Below, piece after piece: positions 36,484 through 44,815 of a stretch of DNA of 64,000 bases. Location: positions 286,003 to 350,002 of the forward strand of contig UCJA01000014.1 in the NCBI GenBank assembly GCA_900472675.1. The letters run 5' to 3'. The notes under the pieces are model-generated. The model was not told the DNA's origin. It saw only the letters and a list, made by a program, of their open reading frames with translations, and did not search any database. The translations under genes and the position numbers were made by a program. Each line of letters opens with the position of its first letter. Position 1 is the stretch's first letter. This DNA is from Hyphomicrobiales bacterium. GTDB taxonomy: Bacteria; Pseudomonadota; Alphaproteobacteria; Rhizobiales; Rhizobiaceae.

Positions 36484-37313
36484 ACGAGGTCATTCGCATC
36501 GAGGATCCGGACGATCCGCGCATTGCGGAGTTCGTCGGGATCCGCGAGCGGGACCTGACCCGGGGCGAGGGGCGTTTCATCGCCGAGGGAACCGTGGTGC
36601 TGCGCATGCTGGCGGCTGCCCATGCCGCGGGCAGGGGCTTTCGCGCCGAAAAGGTCCTCCTCCTCGAAAACCGGCTCGAAGGCGTTTCCGATATCCTTGC
36701 CGCGTTTCCGCCGGAGGTGCCAGTGCATGTGGCCTCCTCGCAGGTGCTGGACAGGATCGCCGGCTTTCACCTGCATCGCGGGGTTCTGGCGCTCGGGCGA
36801 CGTATTGAGCCGAAGACGCCGGCGGACATGCTGGCCGGCCTGCCGGAGCGGGCGCTGGTGGTGGCAGCCTTCGGGATCTCCAACCATGACAATATCGGCT
36901 CCATCTTCCGCAACGCCGCAGCTTTCGGCGCCGATGCGGTGCTGCTCGACGAAGCCTGCTGCGATCCGCTTTACCGCAAGGCGCTGCGGGTCTCTGTCGG
37001 GTCGGTGCTGTCGGTGCCGTACAGCCGGGCAGGCAGCATGGCGGAGATCCTGACCTCGCTTTCTGCAGAACAATTCGACGTCTGGGGATTGTCGCCGGCC
37101 GGCGAGCGCGAGGTGAGCGCGGTGCCGGCAAGCGCCCGTATGGCGCTGATCACGGGCACGGAGGGTGAGGGGTTGCCGCCGGCAATCCTGTCGACCATCC
37201 GCACGGCCCGGATCGCCCAGGCGCCGGGGCTCGACAGCCTCAACGCTGCGACCGCCACCGGCATTGCGCTCTACACGATCGCCATGATCAAGGGGCGCCT
37301 CAACGGTGGCTGA
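36480..37313 (+). CDS. TrmH/SpoU family RNA 2'-O-methyltransferase
   Basis: A 277-residue SPOUT methyltransferase. Motif 1 is NHDNIGSIFRNAAAFG, motif 2 is ITGTEGEGLP, and motif 3 is SLNAATATGIALY, forming the SAM-binding knot. The N-terminal domain (RGEGRFIAEGTVVL) is the L30e-like substrate-binding part. The GTG start at 36480 overlaps the stop of the preceding gene. It modifies tRNA or rRNA; the exact site is not deducible. Confidence 0.92.
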   Translation: MNEVIRIEDPDDPRIAEFVGIRERDLTRGEGRFIAEGTVVLRMLAAAHAAGRGFRAEKVLLLENRLEGVSDILAAFPPEVPVHVASSQVLDRIAGFHLHRGVLALGRRIEPKTPADMLAGLPERALVVAAFGISNHDNIGSIFRNAAAFGADAVLLDEACCDPLYRKALRVSVGSVLSVPYSRAGSMAEILTSLSAEQFDVWGLSPAGEREVSAVPASARMALITGTEGEGLPPAILSTIRTARIAQAPGLDSLNAATATGIALYTIAMIKGRLNGG

Positions 37314-37341
37314 GGCTTGGGGTTCACTTCCAACTCAATGA

Positions 37342-38511
37342 TCAGCCGGGATTGCGGGTGATGGAGGCGAGGCTCTTCCTCGCTCTGGCCGCCAGGCTTT
37401 CACGTCCGCCCGTCCCGGTCCGTCCGGAGAGAATGGCGTGGATGGGCGAGGCCTTTCCCTCGCCGGCGGCGGTCACGGCCACCATGCTTGCGGCAATGGC
37501 CGCCATTTCCTGACGCAAGGCTTCGTCGTTTGCGGTGTTCTTGCCGTTCAGCAGGCGCTCGGACAAAGCCGTTGCCCGATGGCGCGCCTCTTCCGAGACG
37601 GCGACGATCCTGTCGGCGAGTTCGGCGTCGGCGTCGACTGGCTCCGGCGTGGCGACTGGTTCAGCAAGGGCCGCTTGTTCGGTGACCAGTGGTTCGGCTT
37701 CGGGGGAAACAGTGCTCGGTTCGGCAGGTGCATCGGCGCTGACACGGCCTGCGAGCTTGTCACGCAGGCGGGCGATTTCCTGTATGCGGCGCTCCAGGGC
37801 CTCTTCCTTGTCGGAACGGTCGGCGATTTCGCGGCTCAGCCTGTCTTCGAGCCGCGCCACACGCTCCTCTTCCTGGGCGAGGCGGGCTGTTGCGTCCCTG
37901 GCGTGGCTCGTCTGTTCGCGCAGATCGTTGCGGAGGTTTTCGCGCTCGTCGCGCAGCGTCGTGATGCGGAGCCTCAGGTTCTCCGTCTCGGCATCTCGGC
38001 TGGACAGGTCGGTGCGAACGTTGTCGGCGTCGGAGGTCAGACGAATGAGCTGCTGTCGCAGGTTGTCCTGCTCGCGTGCGGCCTCTGATTCGGCCTCTTC
38101 CGCCTTGAGCAGGGCAGCCTTGAGTTCCTGGATATAGCTGTCGCCCTCACGAAGCCTGGCGCGGGCATCGGCTGCCTCCACGTCGAACTGGTCGATCCGC
38201 ATCTGGAGCTCGGCCTTGTGGGCTTCGAGGCGTCTTGCCTCCTCATTGAGCGCGTCCAGTCGCAGCTGGAAAGAGGTGCTGCGGGTGCGCTCCTGCGCAA
38301 GCTCCTGTTTGGTGCGCGCATTTTCAGCCGCATAGACGGCGCGCGCCATGTCGCGCTGCGCCCTCACTTCCTGCGGGCTGATCGGCATGGTGGCCTTGAT
38401 GCGGTTTTCCGCGTAGCGGACGATCCGGCGATGGATGGCCGGCGCCAGCAGCATGGCAATCAGGGTTGCGCTCAGAAAGCCCAGGCCGAAGAGAAGAGCA
38501 AATTGGATCAC
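37342..38511 (-). CDS. Membrane-anchored coiled-coil protein
   Basis: A 389-residue protein with one N-terminal membrane helix (ALLFGLGFLSATLIAMLLAP) and a long heptad-rich coiled coil from about residue 50 to 260 (for example LEDRLSREIADRSDKEEALE). The C-terminal 120 residues include a charged helical part, EEARHRATALSERLLNGKN. The start is GTG with a weak ribosome site. It lies next to the chpT-ctrA region; a structural or polar-organising role is plausible but not shown. Confidence 0.78.
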   Translation of the reverse strand: MIQFALLFGLGFLSATLIAMLLAPAIHRRIVRYAENRIKATMPISPQEVRAQRDMARAVYAAENARTKQELAQERTRSTSFQLRLDALNEEARRLEAHKAELQMRIDQFDVEAADARARLREGDSYIQELKAALLKAEEAESEAAREQDNLRQQLIRLTSDADNVRTDLSSRDAETENLRLRITTLRDERENLRNDLREQTSHARDATARLAQEEERVARLEDRLSREIADRSDKEEALERRIQEIARLRDKLAGRVSADAPAEPSTVSPEAEPLVTEQAALAEPVATPEPVDADAELADRIVAVSEEARHRATALSERLLNGKNTANDEALRQEMAAIAASMVAVTAAGEGKASPIHAILSGRTGTGGRESLAARARKSLASITRNPG

Positions 38512-38613
38512 AACGACGCCTGTTCTCGTCCGCGTTGGAATGAGGTTTGTTTAAGCACGCACTGCGGAAGGCCACAAGCGCAGGCACCTTGCGGCTGACG
38601 GGATGCCGGAGGC

Positions 38614-38640
38614 AAAAACCGGCTCGCGGCGGCGCGAGCC
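38614..38640 (-). terminator. Rho-independent terminator for eipA
   Basis: On the minus strand a 7-bp stem GGCTCGC/GCGAGCC with a 6-base loop is followed by GGTTTTT. It lies 14 bp past the eipA stop. Confidence 0.75.
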
Positions 38641-38653
38641 TTAATGACGCAGA

Positions 38654-39247
38654 TCAGAAAGGGTTCCAGGTGGGGTCGCGGGTCAGCTTCAGATAGCCGA
38701 CATTGATGCCGAGGCGCGCGCCGATGCCGGTGCGGATGGGCACGAGCACGACGTTGTTGTTGCGCAGCACCGTCATGCCGACGCCGGCGACCACGAAGGC
38801 GGAACCGGACACGCCGCCGAAGCGGGCGTAGAGCGAATCAACGGCAGGAAGGTCGTAGACCAGCATCATGGCGCGGGTGCCCTGGCCGCCGTAGTCGATG
38901 CCGAGCGAAGGGCCCTGCCAGAAGACGGGGTGCTGGCCGGCATTCTTGGTGTAGAGCTGGCCTTCGCCATAGGTGAGGCCGGCAATAAAGGCGCCGGAGC
39001 CTTCCTGGCCGAGAATATAGCCATTCGGCAGGCCGTATTGGGCAAAGGCATTCTCAACAACCTTGGCCAGGCCGCCGCTGGTGGAGCCGAAGAAGCCGTG
39101 GCCGGCATCGACGATCTCCTGCACGGAATATTGCGCGTTTCCCTGCTGTTGCGCCGCTACGGGAGCGGCGGCAAGGCAGAGGGCGCCAAGGAAAGAAACG
39201 ATAACCCTGGCAAAGCAGGCAAAGGTGGAAACGTGTTGGCGTCGCAT
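38654..39247 (-). CDS. eipA: DUF1134 periplasmic protein, EipA homologue
   Basis: A 197-residue exported protein. A signal peptide runs to about residue 33 (FLGALCLAAAPVAA), and the mature part carries the DUF1134 pattern: VQEIVDAGHGFFGSTSGGLA, then QEGSGAFIAGLTYGEGQLYT and YDLPAVDSLYARFGGVSGSA. In Brucella abortus the homologue EipA is a periplasmic beta-barrel needed for envelope integrity and is directly activated by CtrA. Here it is divergent from chpT with a CtrA-like site between them. The frame runs to 39448; ATG 39247 gives the signal peptide. Confidence 0.88.
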   Translation of the reverse strand: MRRQHVSTFACFARVIVSFLGALCLAAAPVAAQQQGNAQYSVQEIVDAGHGFFGSTSGGLAKVVENAFAQYGLPNGYILGQEGSGAFIAGLTYGEGQLYTKNAGQHPVFWQGPSLGIDYGGQGTRAMMLVYDLPAVDSLYARFGGVSGSAFVVAGVGMTVLRNNNVVLVPIRTGIGARLGINVGYLKLTRDPTWNPF

Positions 39248-39317
39248 CTTCAGGTCCGTTTGATTATCCAGGTTCCAAGCATCATGCTCAAGCCTGTCGC
39301 ATATTGGGCGGATGGTG

Positions 39318-39332
39318 TTAACAATCGGTTTA
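39318..39332. promoter_or_regulatory. Candidate CtrA site between eipA and chpT
   Basis: TTAACAATCGGTTTA, that is TTAA-N7-TTTA, one mismatch from the CtrA consensus TTAA-N7-TTAA. On the minus strand it reads TAAA-N7-TTAAC. It lies about 71 bp upstream of the eipA start and 100 bp upstream of chpT. Confidence 0.5.
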
Positions 39333-39432
39333 CCAAATACGGTGTCTTTATGGCGGCCAAACTTGCCACCATTTTCGCGCAATCTTGGTATGTGACATCG
39401 CAATGGCGCCATCGACCCTTTAGGAGACAAAC

Positions 39433-40080
39433 ATGCCGAAGAATCCAAACCTTACCCTTAGCGGTCCGGATCTGGCAGCTCTCCTGTGCAGCCGGGTGTG
39501 CCATGACGTGATTTCGCCGGTCGGCGCAATCAACAATGGACTTGAACTGCTGGACGACGGCGTTGGTGATGCCGATGCGCTCGATCTCATCCGCACCTCC
39601 GCAACGAACGCGTCTGTACGCCTGAAGTTCGCGCGGCTTTGCTTCGGTGCTTCGGGATCGGTCGGCGCATCGATCGACACCGGCGAGGCCGAAAAGGCTG
39701 CCAAGGACTTTGCCATAGCCGAAAAGAAGACCGAGGTCAGCTGGACCGGGCCGCGCGCGATCATCCCGAAGAACAAGGTGAAGCTGCTGCTGAACCTGTT
39801 CCTCGTCGCCTACAGCGGCATTCCGCGGGGCGGCTCGCTGGACGTGGCGATCGAAGATCCGGAAGGCAACGCCCGCTTCGTGCTGACGATCAAGGGCAAG
39901 ATGATGCGGGTGCCGGCCAAGTTCGTCGAGATCTCGACGGGTACGCTGGAGGAAGCCGTCGATGCGCATACCATCCAGCCCTATTACACAGTGCTGCTTG
40001 CGGACGAGTGCGGCATGGACCTCAAGCACGTGGTCTCAGACGACAAGATCACCTTCATTGCGGAAACCATCGCAGCTTAA
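39433..40080 (+). CDS. chpT: Histidine phosphotransferase ChpT
   Basis: A 215-residue phosphotransferase that carries phosphate from the kinase CckA to CtrA and CpdR. The family hallmark CHDVISPVGAINNGLELL starts near residue 23, with His24 the phospho-site. The C-terminal half is the degenerate ATPase-like fold of ChpT (NKVKLLLNLFLVAY). GGAGACAAAC precedes the ATG. Its presence within 1 kb of ctrA on the opposite strand ties the phosphorelay to its target. Confidence 0.93.
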   Translation: MPKNPNLTLSGPDLAALLCSRVCHDVISPVGAINNGLELLDDGVGDADALDLIRTSATNASVRLKFARLCFGASGSVGASIDTGEAEKAAKDFAIAEKKTEVSWTGPRAIIPKNKVKLLLNLFLVAYSGIPRGGSLDVAIEDPEGNARFVLTIKGKMMRVPAKFVEISTGTLEEAVDAHTIQPYYTVLLADECGMDLKHVVSDDKITFIAETIAA

Positions 40081-40172
40081 AGGCGCATAAGCCCCACGTA
40101 AACGATTCGTTAGCCGTGGCCGTCTTATGGTCCACCTCTGCCGCCACAGGCGCAGAGGAAGGGAGCTGGCAG

Positions 40173-40535
40173 ATGCAACGGTTAATGATCGTCGATGGTT
40201 CGGACATCGTGCGGAAGGTCGGAAAGCGGATCCTGACTGAACTCGGCTTCCAGGTGGTTGAGGCGGAAAACGCCCGTGAAGCCATCGCCCGCTGCGAAGC
40301 CCAGCTTCCAAGCCTGATCATCGTTGATTCGACCATGGACGATGCGCTCGAGGTGATCTCCACCATCCGCGCCATGCCGAACGGCAAATCAGCCCGCATC
40401 TTCTACTGCGTCATCGAGGCCGACCTCAAAAAGATGATGGCCGGCAAGCGGGCGGGCGCCGACGACTTCCTGCTCAAGCCCTTCGACCGCAAGATCCTGA
40501 CTTCGGTGTTTGCGAGCTTCGCTGCGGCAGCCTAA
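40173..40535 (+). CDS. Single-domain response regulator, degenerate receiver
   Basis: A 120-residue receiver alone. The likely phospho-acceptor Asp52 (LIIVDSTMD) and Lys103 (LLKPF) are present, but the acid pocket reads VDGSD, with Gly9 where a second acid is usual, and the signalling Thr/Ser after strand 4 appears replaced (IFYCVIEAD). It therefore may be poorly switched. GGAAGGGAG is seven bases before ATG 40173. It lies 92 bp after chpT on the same strand, so may be a ChpT-linked phosphate acceptor. It is not CpdR by sequence. Confidence 0.85.
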   Translation: MQRLMIVDGSDIVRKVGKRILTELGFQVVEAENAREAIARCEAQLPSLIIVDSTMDDALEVISTIRAMPNGKSARIFYCVIEADLKKMMAGKRAGADDFLLKPFDRKILTSVFASFAAAA

Positions 40536-40633
40536 GGGCTGTTTTAACCTTCTCACGCTTCCCATAATGCGGCCTGCGGGATCCCGACCGCTTGCCGTCT
40601 CTCGTATTTGGTGCCGGACGCTTGCCGACACGC

Positions 40634-40671
40634 GAAAACGCCCGCCTCGGATGTCCGAGGCGGGCGTTTTC
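40634..40671. terminator. Bidirectional rho-independent terminator
   Basis: Perfect 18-bp stem with a 2-base loop, bounded by GAAAA and TTTTC, between the convergent receiver gene and ctrA. It should end transcription from both sides. Confidence 0.93.
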
Positions 40672-40694
40672 AATTGGTAAAGGCAAGGGGAGGA

Positions 40695-41396
<702 letters not shown>

Positions 41397-41816
41397 TTTT
41401 ATCCCCTTTACCGCCGCGTAAGGTTAACAGTCGCCCCCTTACTCGTTACGGATCCAGACTGAGCCTGATTTGGAAGCTGCCACGAATTGGTTAACAAATT
41501 ATGATTCATCCTGGCAAGGTGCATCACTTCATTAAGCAAAATTAGTAGAAGCCTGTTTTGCCTCAGAGTTTGGCCATCCCAATTGAATCATCACGCGAAC
41601 AGACTGCGCTAAGTGATTCATGCGACTCACACATTGTCGCGGCCGAATTGGCCCTGGCATTTACCGACCCTTAAACGATAAGGCTTATCATTAATGATGC
41701 CCGTAAATGAAAGGTTAACGGGGCGGCCAATTTATTAACGCCACCGTAATTTTTCGGACCGAAGTGTAACAGATGGGATGCACGGGCAGTGGCTCGCTAC
41801 CCACGGAGTATTGCGT
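41397..41816. promoter_or_regulatory. ctrA / fliJ-like divergent regulatory region
   Basis: A 420-bp low-GC gap between ctrA and the FliJ-like gene. It holds three TTAACC half-sites on the minus strand (41422-41427, 41489-41494, 41713-41718), four GANTC sites (41503, 41585, 41615, 41624), the near-palindrome GATAAG-G-CTTATC (41677-41689) and TTCGG-A-CCGAA (41753-41763). This is the expected arrangement for CtrA autoregulation and methylation-timed expression; no small gene is seen. Confidence 0.75.
41503..41628. promoter_or_regulatory. Cluster of four GANTC (CcrM methylation) sites
   Basis: GATTC at 41503, GAATC at 41585, GATTC at 41615 and GACTC at 41624 occur in 126 bp; random sequence of even base composition gives about one per 256 bp. 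CcrM methylates GANTC and its methylation state controls ctrA expression in Caulobacter and rhizobia. Role here is inferred. Confidence 0.65.
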
Positions 41817-42170
41817 ATGAAGTCGCGTGACAACCTAGTCCGGCTGAAGAGCTTCCAGGTCAACGAGAAGCGCCGACAGCTGCAGCAGCTGGAAATGATG
41901 ATGGCTGAATTCGAGCGGATGTCGAAGGAACTGGAACACCAGATCACGCTCGAGGAAAAGAAATCGGGCATTTCGGATCCGGCTCACTTTGCCTATCCGA
42001 CCTTTGCCAAGGCTGCCCGCCAGCGTGCGGACAATCTGCAGGTTTCGATCCGGGACCTGAAGCTGCAGCAGGAAACGGCTGAACTGGCGCTCGAGGAGGC
42101 CGAGGCGGAATTCTCGAAGGCCGCGGCGCTCGAAGAACGGGACGGAAGCGGCATGCGCGCTCGCGCCTGA
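41817..42170 (+). CDS. FliJ-like coiled-coil protein
   Basis: A 117-residue helical protein with a FliJ-like heptad pattern: LVRLKSFQVNEKRRQLQQLE, then ERMSKELEHQITLEE and LQVSIRDLKLQQETAELALE. Rhizobial genomes annotate the gene beside ctrA as flagellar export protein FliJ, an ATPase-stalk component of the flagellar secretion system. ATG 41817 is preceded by GGAG. No other flagellar gene is in the window, so the flagellar role is tentative. Confidence 0.7.
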   Translation: MKSRDNLVRLKSFQVNEKRRQLQQLEMMMAEFERMSKELEHQITLEEKKSGISDPAHFAYPTFAKAARQRADNLQVSIRDLKLQQETAELALEEAEAEFSKAAALEERDGSGMRARA

Positions 42171-42437
42171 CGCCAAGCCGTTGAACACCGGATGAGGTTT
42201 CGGAGCCGACAGAGCGTTTCCGAGGCCTTTATTCGCCTGGCCCAAAGGCCAAGCCTTCAGGATCCCCGCGGGTCGGCTAAGCCATCCGCCGCAGCGTTCC
42301 CGCGCCACCGCGCGCCAGAGGGACAGGGAGATCGATCCGCTCCCCACGAATTGCACCCACGACCGGCTTCATGCGATAGGTGACCCGACGCGACCGCACG
42401 ACAGGCGGCGCAGGCAAGGGCAGGCGGATTTCAGGTC

Positions 42438-42887
42438 ATGACAAAGCTGGCGGTTCCGCTGCTCTTCGCCACGGCATGCCTGTTTCTCGCGCTCGGCCTT
42501 TATCTGCCGATCATCCGGTTCGAGCGGCTCTACTTTTTCAGTCAGACACCCTCGTTGCTGCAACTGGTGTCGGCGCTCTGGGAAGAGGGCGACCAGATGC
42601 TCTCGGTTCTGGTCGCTGCCTTTTCGATCGGTTTTCCGATCGCCAAGCTCTGCGCGCTCGGGATCCAGATCTTCTCGTCACGTCCGGATCATGCGCTTTT
42701 GCGCCGCGCGATGCCGCATCTCTCCAAGTGGTCGATGATGGATGTGATGCTGGTGGCGATCGTGATTTTCGCGGCCAAGAGCAGTGGCCTGGCGCAGGCG
42801 ATCACGCAGTCCGGCCTGTGGTTTTATGCCGGTTCTGCGCTGATTGCCGCCGTGCTGCCATCCTTCACGTCCAGGGTAAGGAGATGA
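42438..42887 (+). CDS. Paraquat-inducible protein A (PqiA) family membrane protein
   Basis: A 149-residue membrane protein with four hydrophobic segments. The PqiA pattern is visible: LFLALGLYLPIIRFER at the start and HLSKWSMMDVMLVAIVIFAA in the middle. PqiA proteins are inner-membrane partners of MCE lipid-transport systems, but no pqiB/C is here. It is about half the length of full PqiA, as in other short single-domain forms. Confidence 0.8.
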   Translation: MTKLAVPLLFATACLFLALGLYLPIIRFERLYFFSQTPSLLQLVSALWEEGDQMLSVLVAAFSIGFPIAKLCALGIQIFSSRPDHALLRRAMPHLSKWSMMDVMLVAIVIFAAKSSGLAQAITQSGLWFYAGSALIAAVLPSFTSRVRR

Positions 42888-42903
42888 GACAGAGCCGGCC
42901 AAA

Positions 42904-42938
42904 CGAAAGGTGCCGCTGCGGAACGTCCGTCAGCGGCA
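42904..42938 (-). terminator. Probable terminator for sciP
   Basis: An 8-bp stem TGCCGCTG/CAGCGGCA (42911-42918 with 42931-42938), with an inner CGGA/TCCG pairing, followed on the minus strand by CCTTTCGTTT. A 14-bp palindrome GGCGGATATCCGCC lies next to it at 42951-42964. It separates the convergent pqiA-like and sciP genes. Confidence 0.5.
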
Positions 42939-42971
42939 CATGTGACATAGGGCGGATATCCGCCGATGACG

Positions 42972-43247
42972 CTAGTGGCGATACTGCTGGATGCGCGTGG
43001 TTCTGAGACCGGCCAGACCGTGGTCGTTGATCGAGGCTTGCCAGGACAGGAATTCTTCCACTGTGAGCGTGTACCGCTCGCAGGCTTCTTCCAAGCTCAA
43101 CAGGCCACCGCGCACTGCCGCGACAACCTCAGCCTTACGACGGATGACCCAGCGGCGCGTATTGGCCGGTGGCAGGTCAGCAATCGTCAGGGGGCTGCCA
43201 TCGGGGCCGATGACATATTTTACTCGGGGACGTATCATTTCGGTCAT
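42972..43247 (-). CDS. sciP: SciP, small CtrA inhibitory protein (DUF1153)
   Basis: A 91-residue helix-turn-helix protein. The nearly invariant stretches MIRPRVKYVIGPDGSPLT, ANTRRWVIRRKAEVVAAV and LSLEEACERYTLTVEEFLSW identify it as SciP, which in Caulobacter binds DNA-bound CtrA in G1 and blocks activation of its targets. ATG 43247 is preceded by GAGAG, and a GANTC site (43251) overlaps the leader. Length matches Caulobacter SciP. Confidence 0.93.
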   Translation of the reverse strand: MTEMIRPRVKYVIGPDGSPLTIADLPPANTRRWVIRRKAEVVAAVRGGLLSLEEACERYTLTVEEFLSWQASINDHGLAGLRTTRIQQYRH

Positions 43248-43536
43248 TGGACTCTCTACACAACGCAAGACCACGTCGTAGAGCCTAGCTGCGCAGTTTT
43301 AACATTTGACTAAATCAACAGCCACATTTGGAACCAAATCGCTCGCTGCGTCCATTTTCTGAGCCCATTTGATCAAACTGTTGAAAATAAGCATATTTTC
43401 TGCGTCGAATCGTTGGCGAATAATGTGATCTCCGTGCGTCCGTCGCGGATTTTGTTCCAGGTCGGCACAGGTAAAGTGGGCGCGGGAAGGCCGCTGCTGC
43501 GAATTTCGGGCTTCCCTGCGCCGGCACAACGGGGGC

Positions 43537-44565
43537 TCAGAGCATGATCAGATACAGCTCCGTCTTGCCACTGCCGAGCTGAATTTGGGCGGTTCCGGAG
43601 TGTCCAAGCGAAAGCACGTCGCCAGCGGAGAGGGCCACCACCGATGTCGCAGACTGGGTCTGTTGGCCGCCGCTGATGCCGCTTACGGACAGCAGCACCT
43701 GGGTTGCGTTGGAAAGCAGCGTGGCACCGTGGCCGGAGGAGGTGGCGACCGAAAGGTTCAGCGTGACCTGGTAGAGGCCGGAGGCCGGAACCGTCAGCTC
43801 ATTGCCGCCGGCCGGCGCCGCGCTGCCAAGTGCAAAGCCTCCCTGGTTGACCTCGAAGCTGGTGAAGCCACTGCGCTGGCCGGAGGTGGGCGAGACGGTC
43901 GTTCCCGTGCGGTAGACGCGGGCCACGGGCTGGCTGGGCTTCGAGACACGTCCCGCCCCGGTGATTGCGATCGCCGTCTTCCAGGTGGTGCCGTCGCTGA
44001 CCTTGATGGAGAAATCATTGTCGCCGGCAAGGCCCATCTCCGCGTAGCCGGTCCAGTTGGCCTGGAAGAGGAGCGAGGCCGTATCCGCGCCGGCTGATTT
44101 GTTGACCTTCACCTGATGGCCGTTGCCCGCGTGGCTGAACAGGCTGGCGGGCGCCGAAAGGGCAAGCCTGTTGGTGCTGTCGGGCGTGGCATTGATACCC
44201 AGCCGGTCGAGGCTGCCCTGCTGCGGCAGGGGGATGTCCTGCCAGGCCGATCCGGAAAAGACCCGGAACCGGCCGTCGGACAGGAACCAGGCCCGCCAGC
44301 CCGTGCGAGGCTGGACGAAGACCCAGGCGCCATCCTGCCGGCAGGCAAGCCTTGCCTCCCGCCCGCTCCAGTCGCCGACGGCAGGTGATGCGATCAAGTA
44401 GCACGCACCTTCTGTGGGAGAAGGGGGCGGTGTCGCCCGTTCCGCAACGATGGCGAGATGCACCAGCGCATCCAGCCGCAGGAGGGCTTCGTTGTGGGTC
44501 ACGTGCTTCTGCGCCTGCGACGGCATTATAAAAGGCATGGCAAGATTGGCGCTGGTATCGGTCAT
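43537..44565 (-). CDS. DUF2793 protein with C1q-like C-terminal domain
   Basis: A 342-residue phage-type protein. The N-terminal 90 residues are DUF2793 (PFIMPSQAQKHVTHNEALLR, then CRQDGAWVFVQPRTGWRAWF), a module of tail or spike proteins in prophages and gene-transfer-agent loci. The C-terminal 130 residues (RSGFTSFEVNQGGFALG, then TVPASGLYQVTLNLSVAT) look like a C1q/TNF-type jelly roll used for trimeric receptor binding. AGGAGTGACGATCC precedes the ATG. No other phage gene is present. Confidence 0.8.
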   Translation of the reverse strand: MTDTSANLAMPFIMPSQAQKHVTHNEALLRLDALVHLAIVAERATPPPSPTEGACYLIASPAVGDWSGREARLACRQDGAWVFVQPRTGWRAWFLSDGRFRVFSGSAWQDIPLPQQGSLDRLGINATPDSTNRLALSAPASLFSHAGNGHQVKVNKSAGADTASLLFQANWTGYAEMGLAGDNDFSIKVSDGTTWKTAIAITGAGRVSKPSQPVARVYRTGTTVSPTSGQRSGFTSFEVNQGGFALGSAAPAGGNELTVPASGLYQVTLNLSVATSSGHGATLLSNATQVLLSVSGISGGQQTQSATSVVALSAGDVLSLGHSGTAQIQLGSGKTELYLIML

Positions 44566-44815
44566 GGATCGTCACTCCTGTGTCATCGGATGATCCTACG
44601 ACCGGTTTGGACGGCGGGGAGGCAGGGAGCGCCAAGTCCCTGACGACAAACGCGGCTTGCCGCAGAACATGCCCGGCAGCCACGCTTGTGACCATAAGGC
44701 AACGGTGCTGACACGGCCTGTGTCTGTCGCGATCAGGCTCCCGGATGTCCTGATTGCGCTTGTCCTTTCCCCGGCATATGCGAATGTGGAGCGGCGGAAC
44801 GGACAGGACGGATGA

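Noticed and set aside
40173..40535. CpdR or DivK identity for the lone receiver
   Set aside because: The N-terminal and switch-residue patterns differ from both; only position near chpT suggests them.
42171..42437. Possible gene in the gap between the FliJ-like and PqiA-like genes
   Set aside because: Only short frames without ribosome sites; nothing clear is seen in these 267 bases.
43275..43536. Small frames in the low-GC gap between sciP and the DUF2793 gene
   Set aside because: The 60-76 codon frames lack ribosome sites and recognisable content; the stretch appears non-coding.
44566..44815. Glycine riboswitch upstream of soxB
   Set aside because: I looked for the conserved glycine aptamer core and tandem layout and did not find it.
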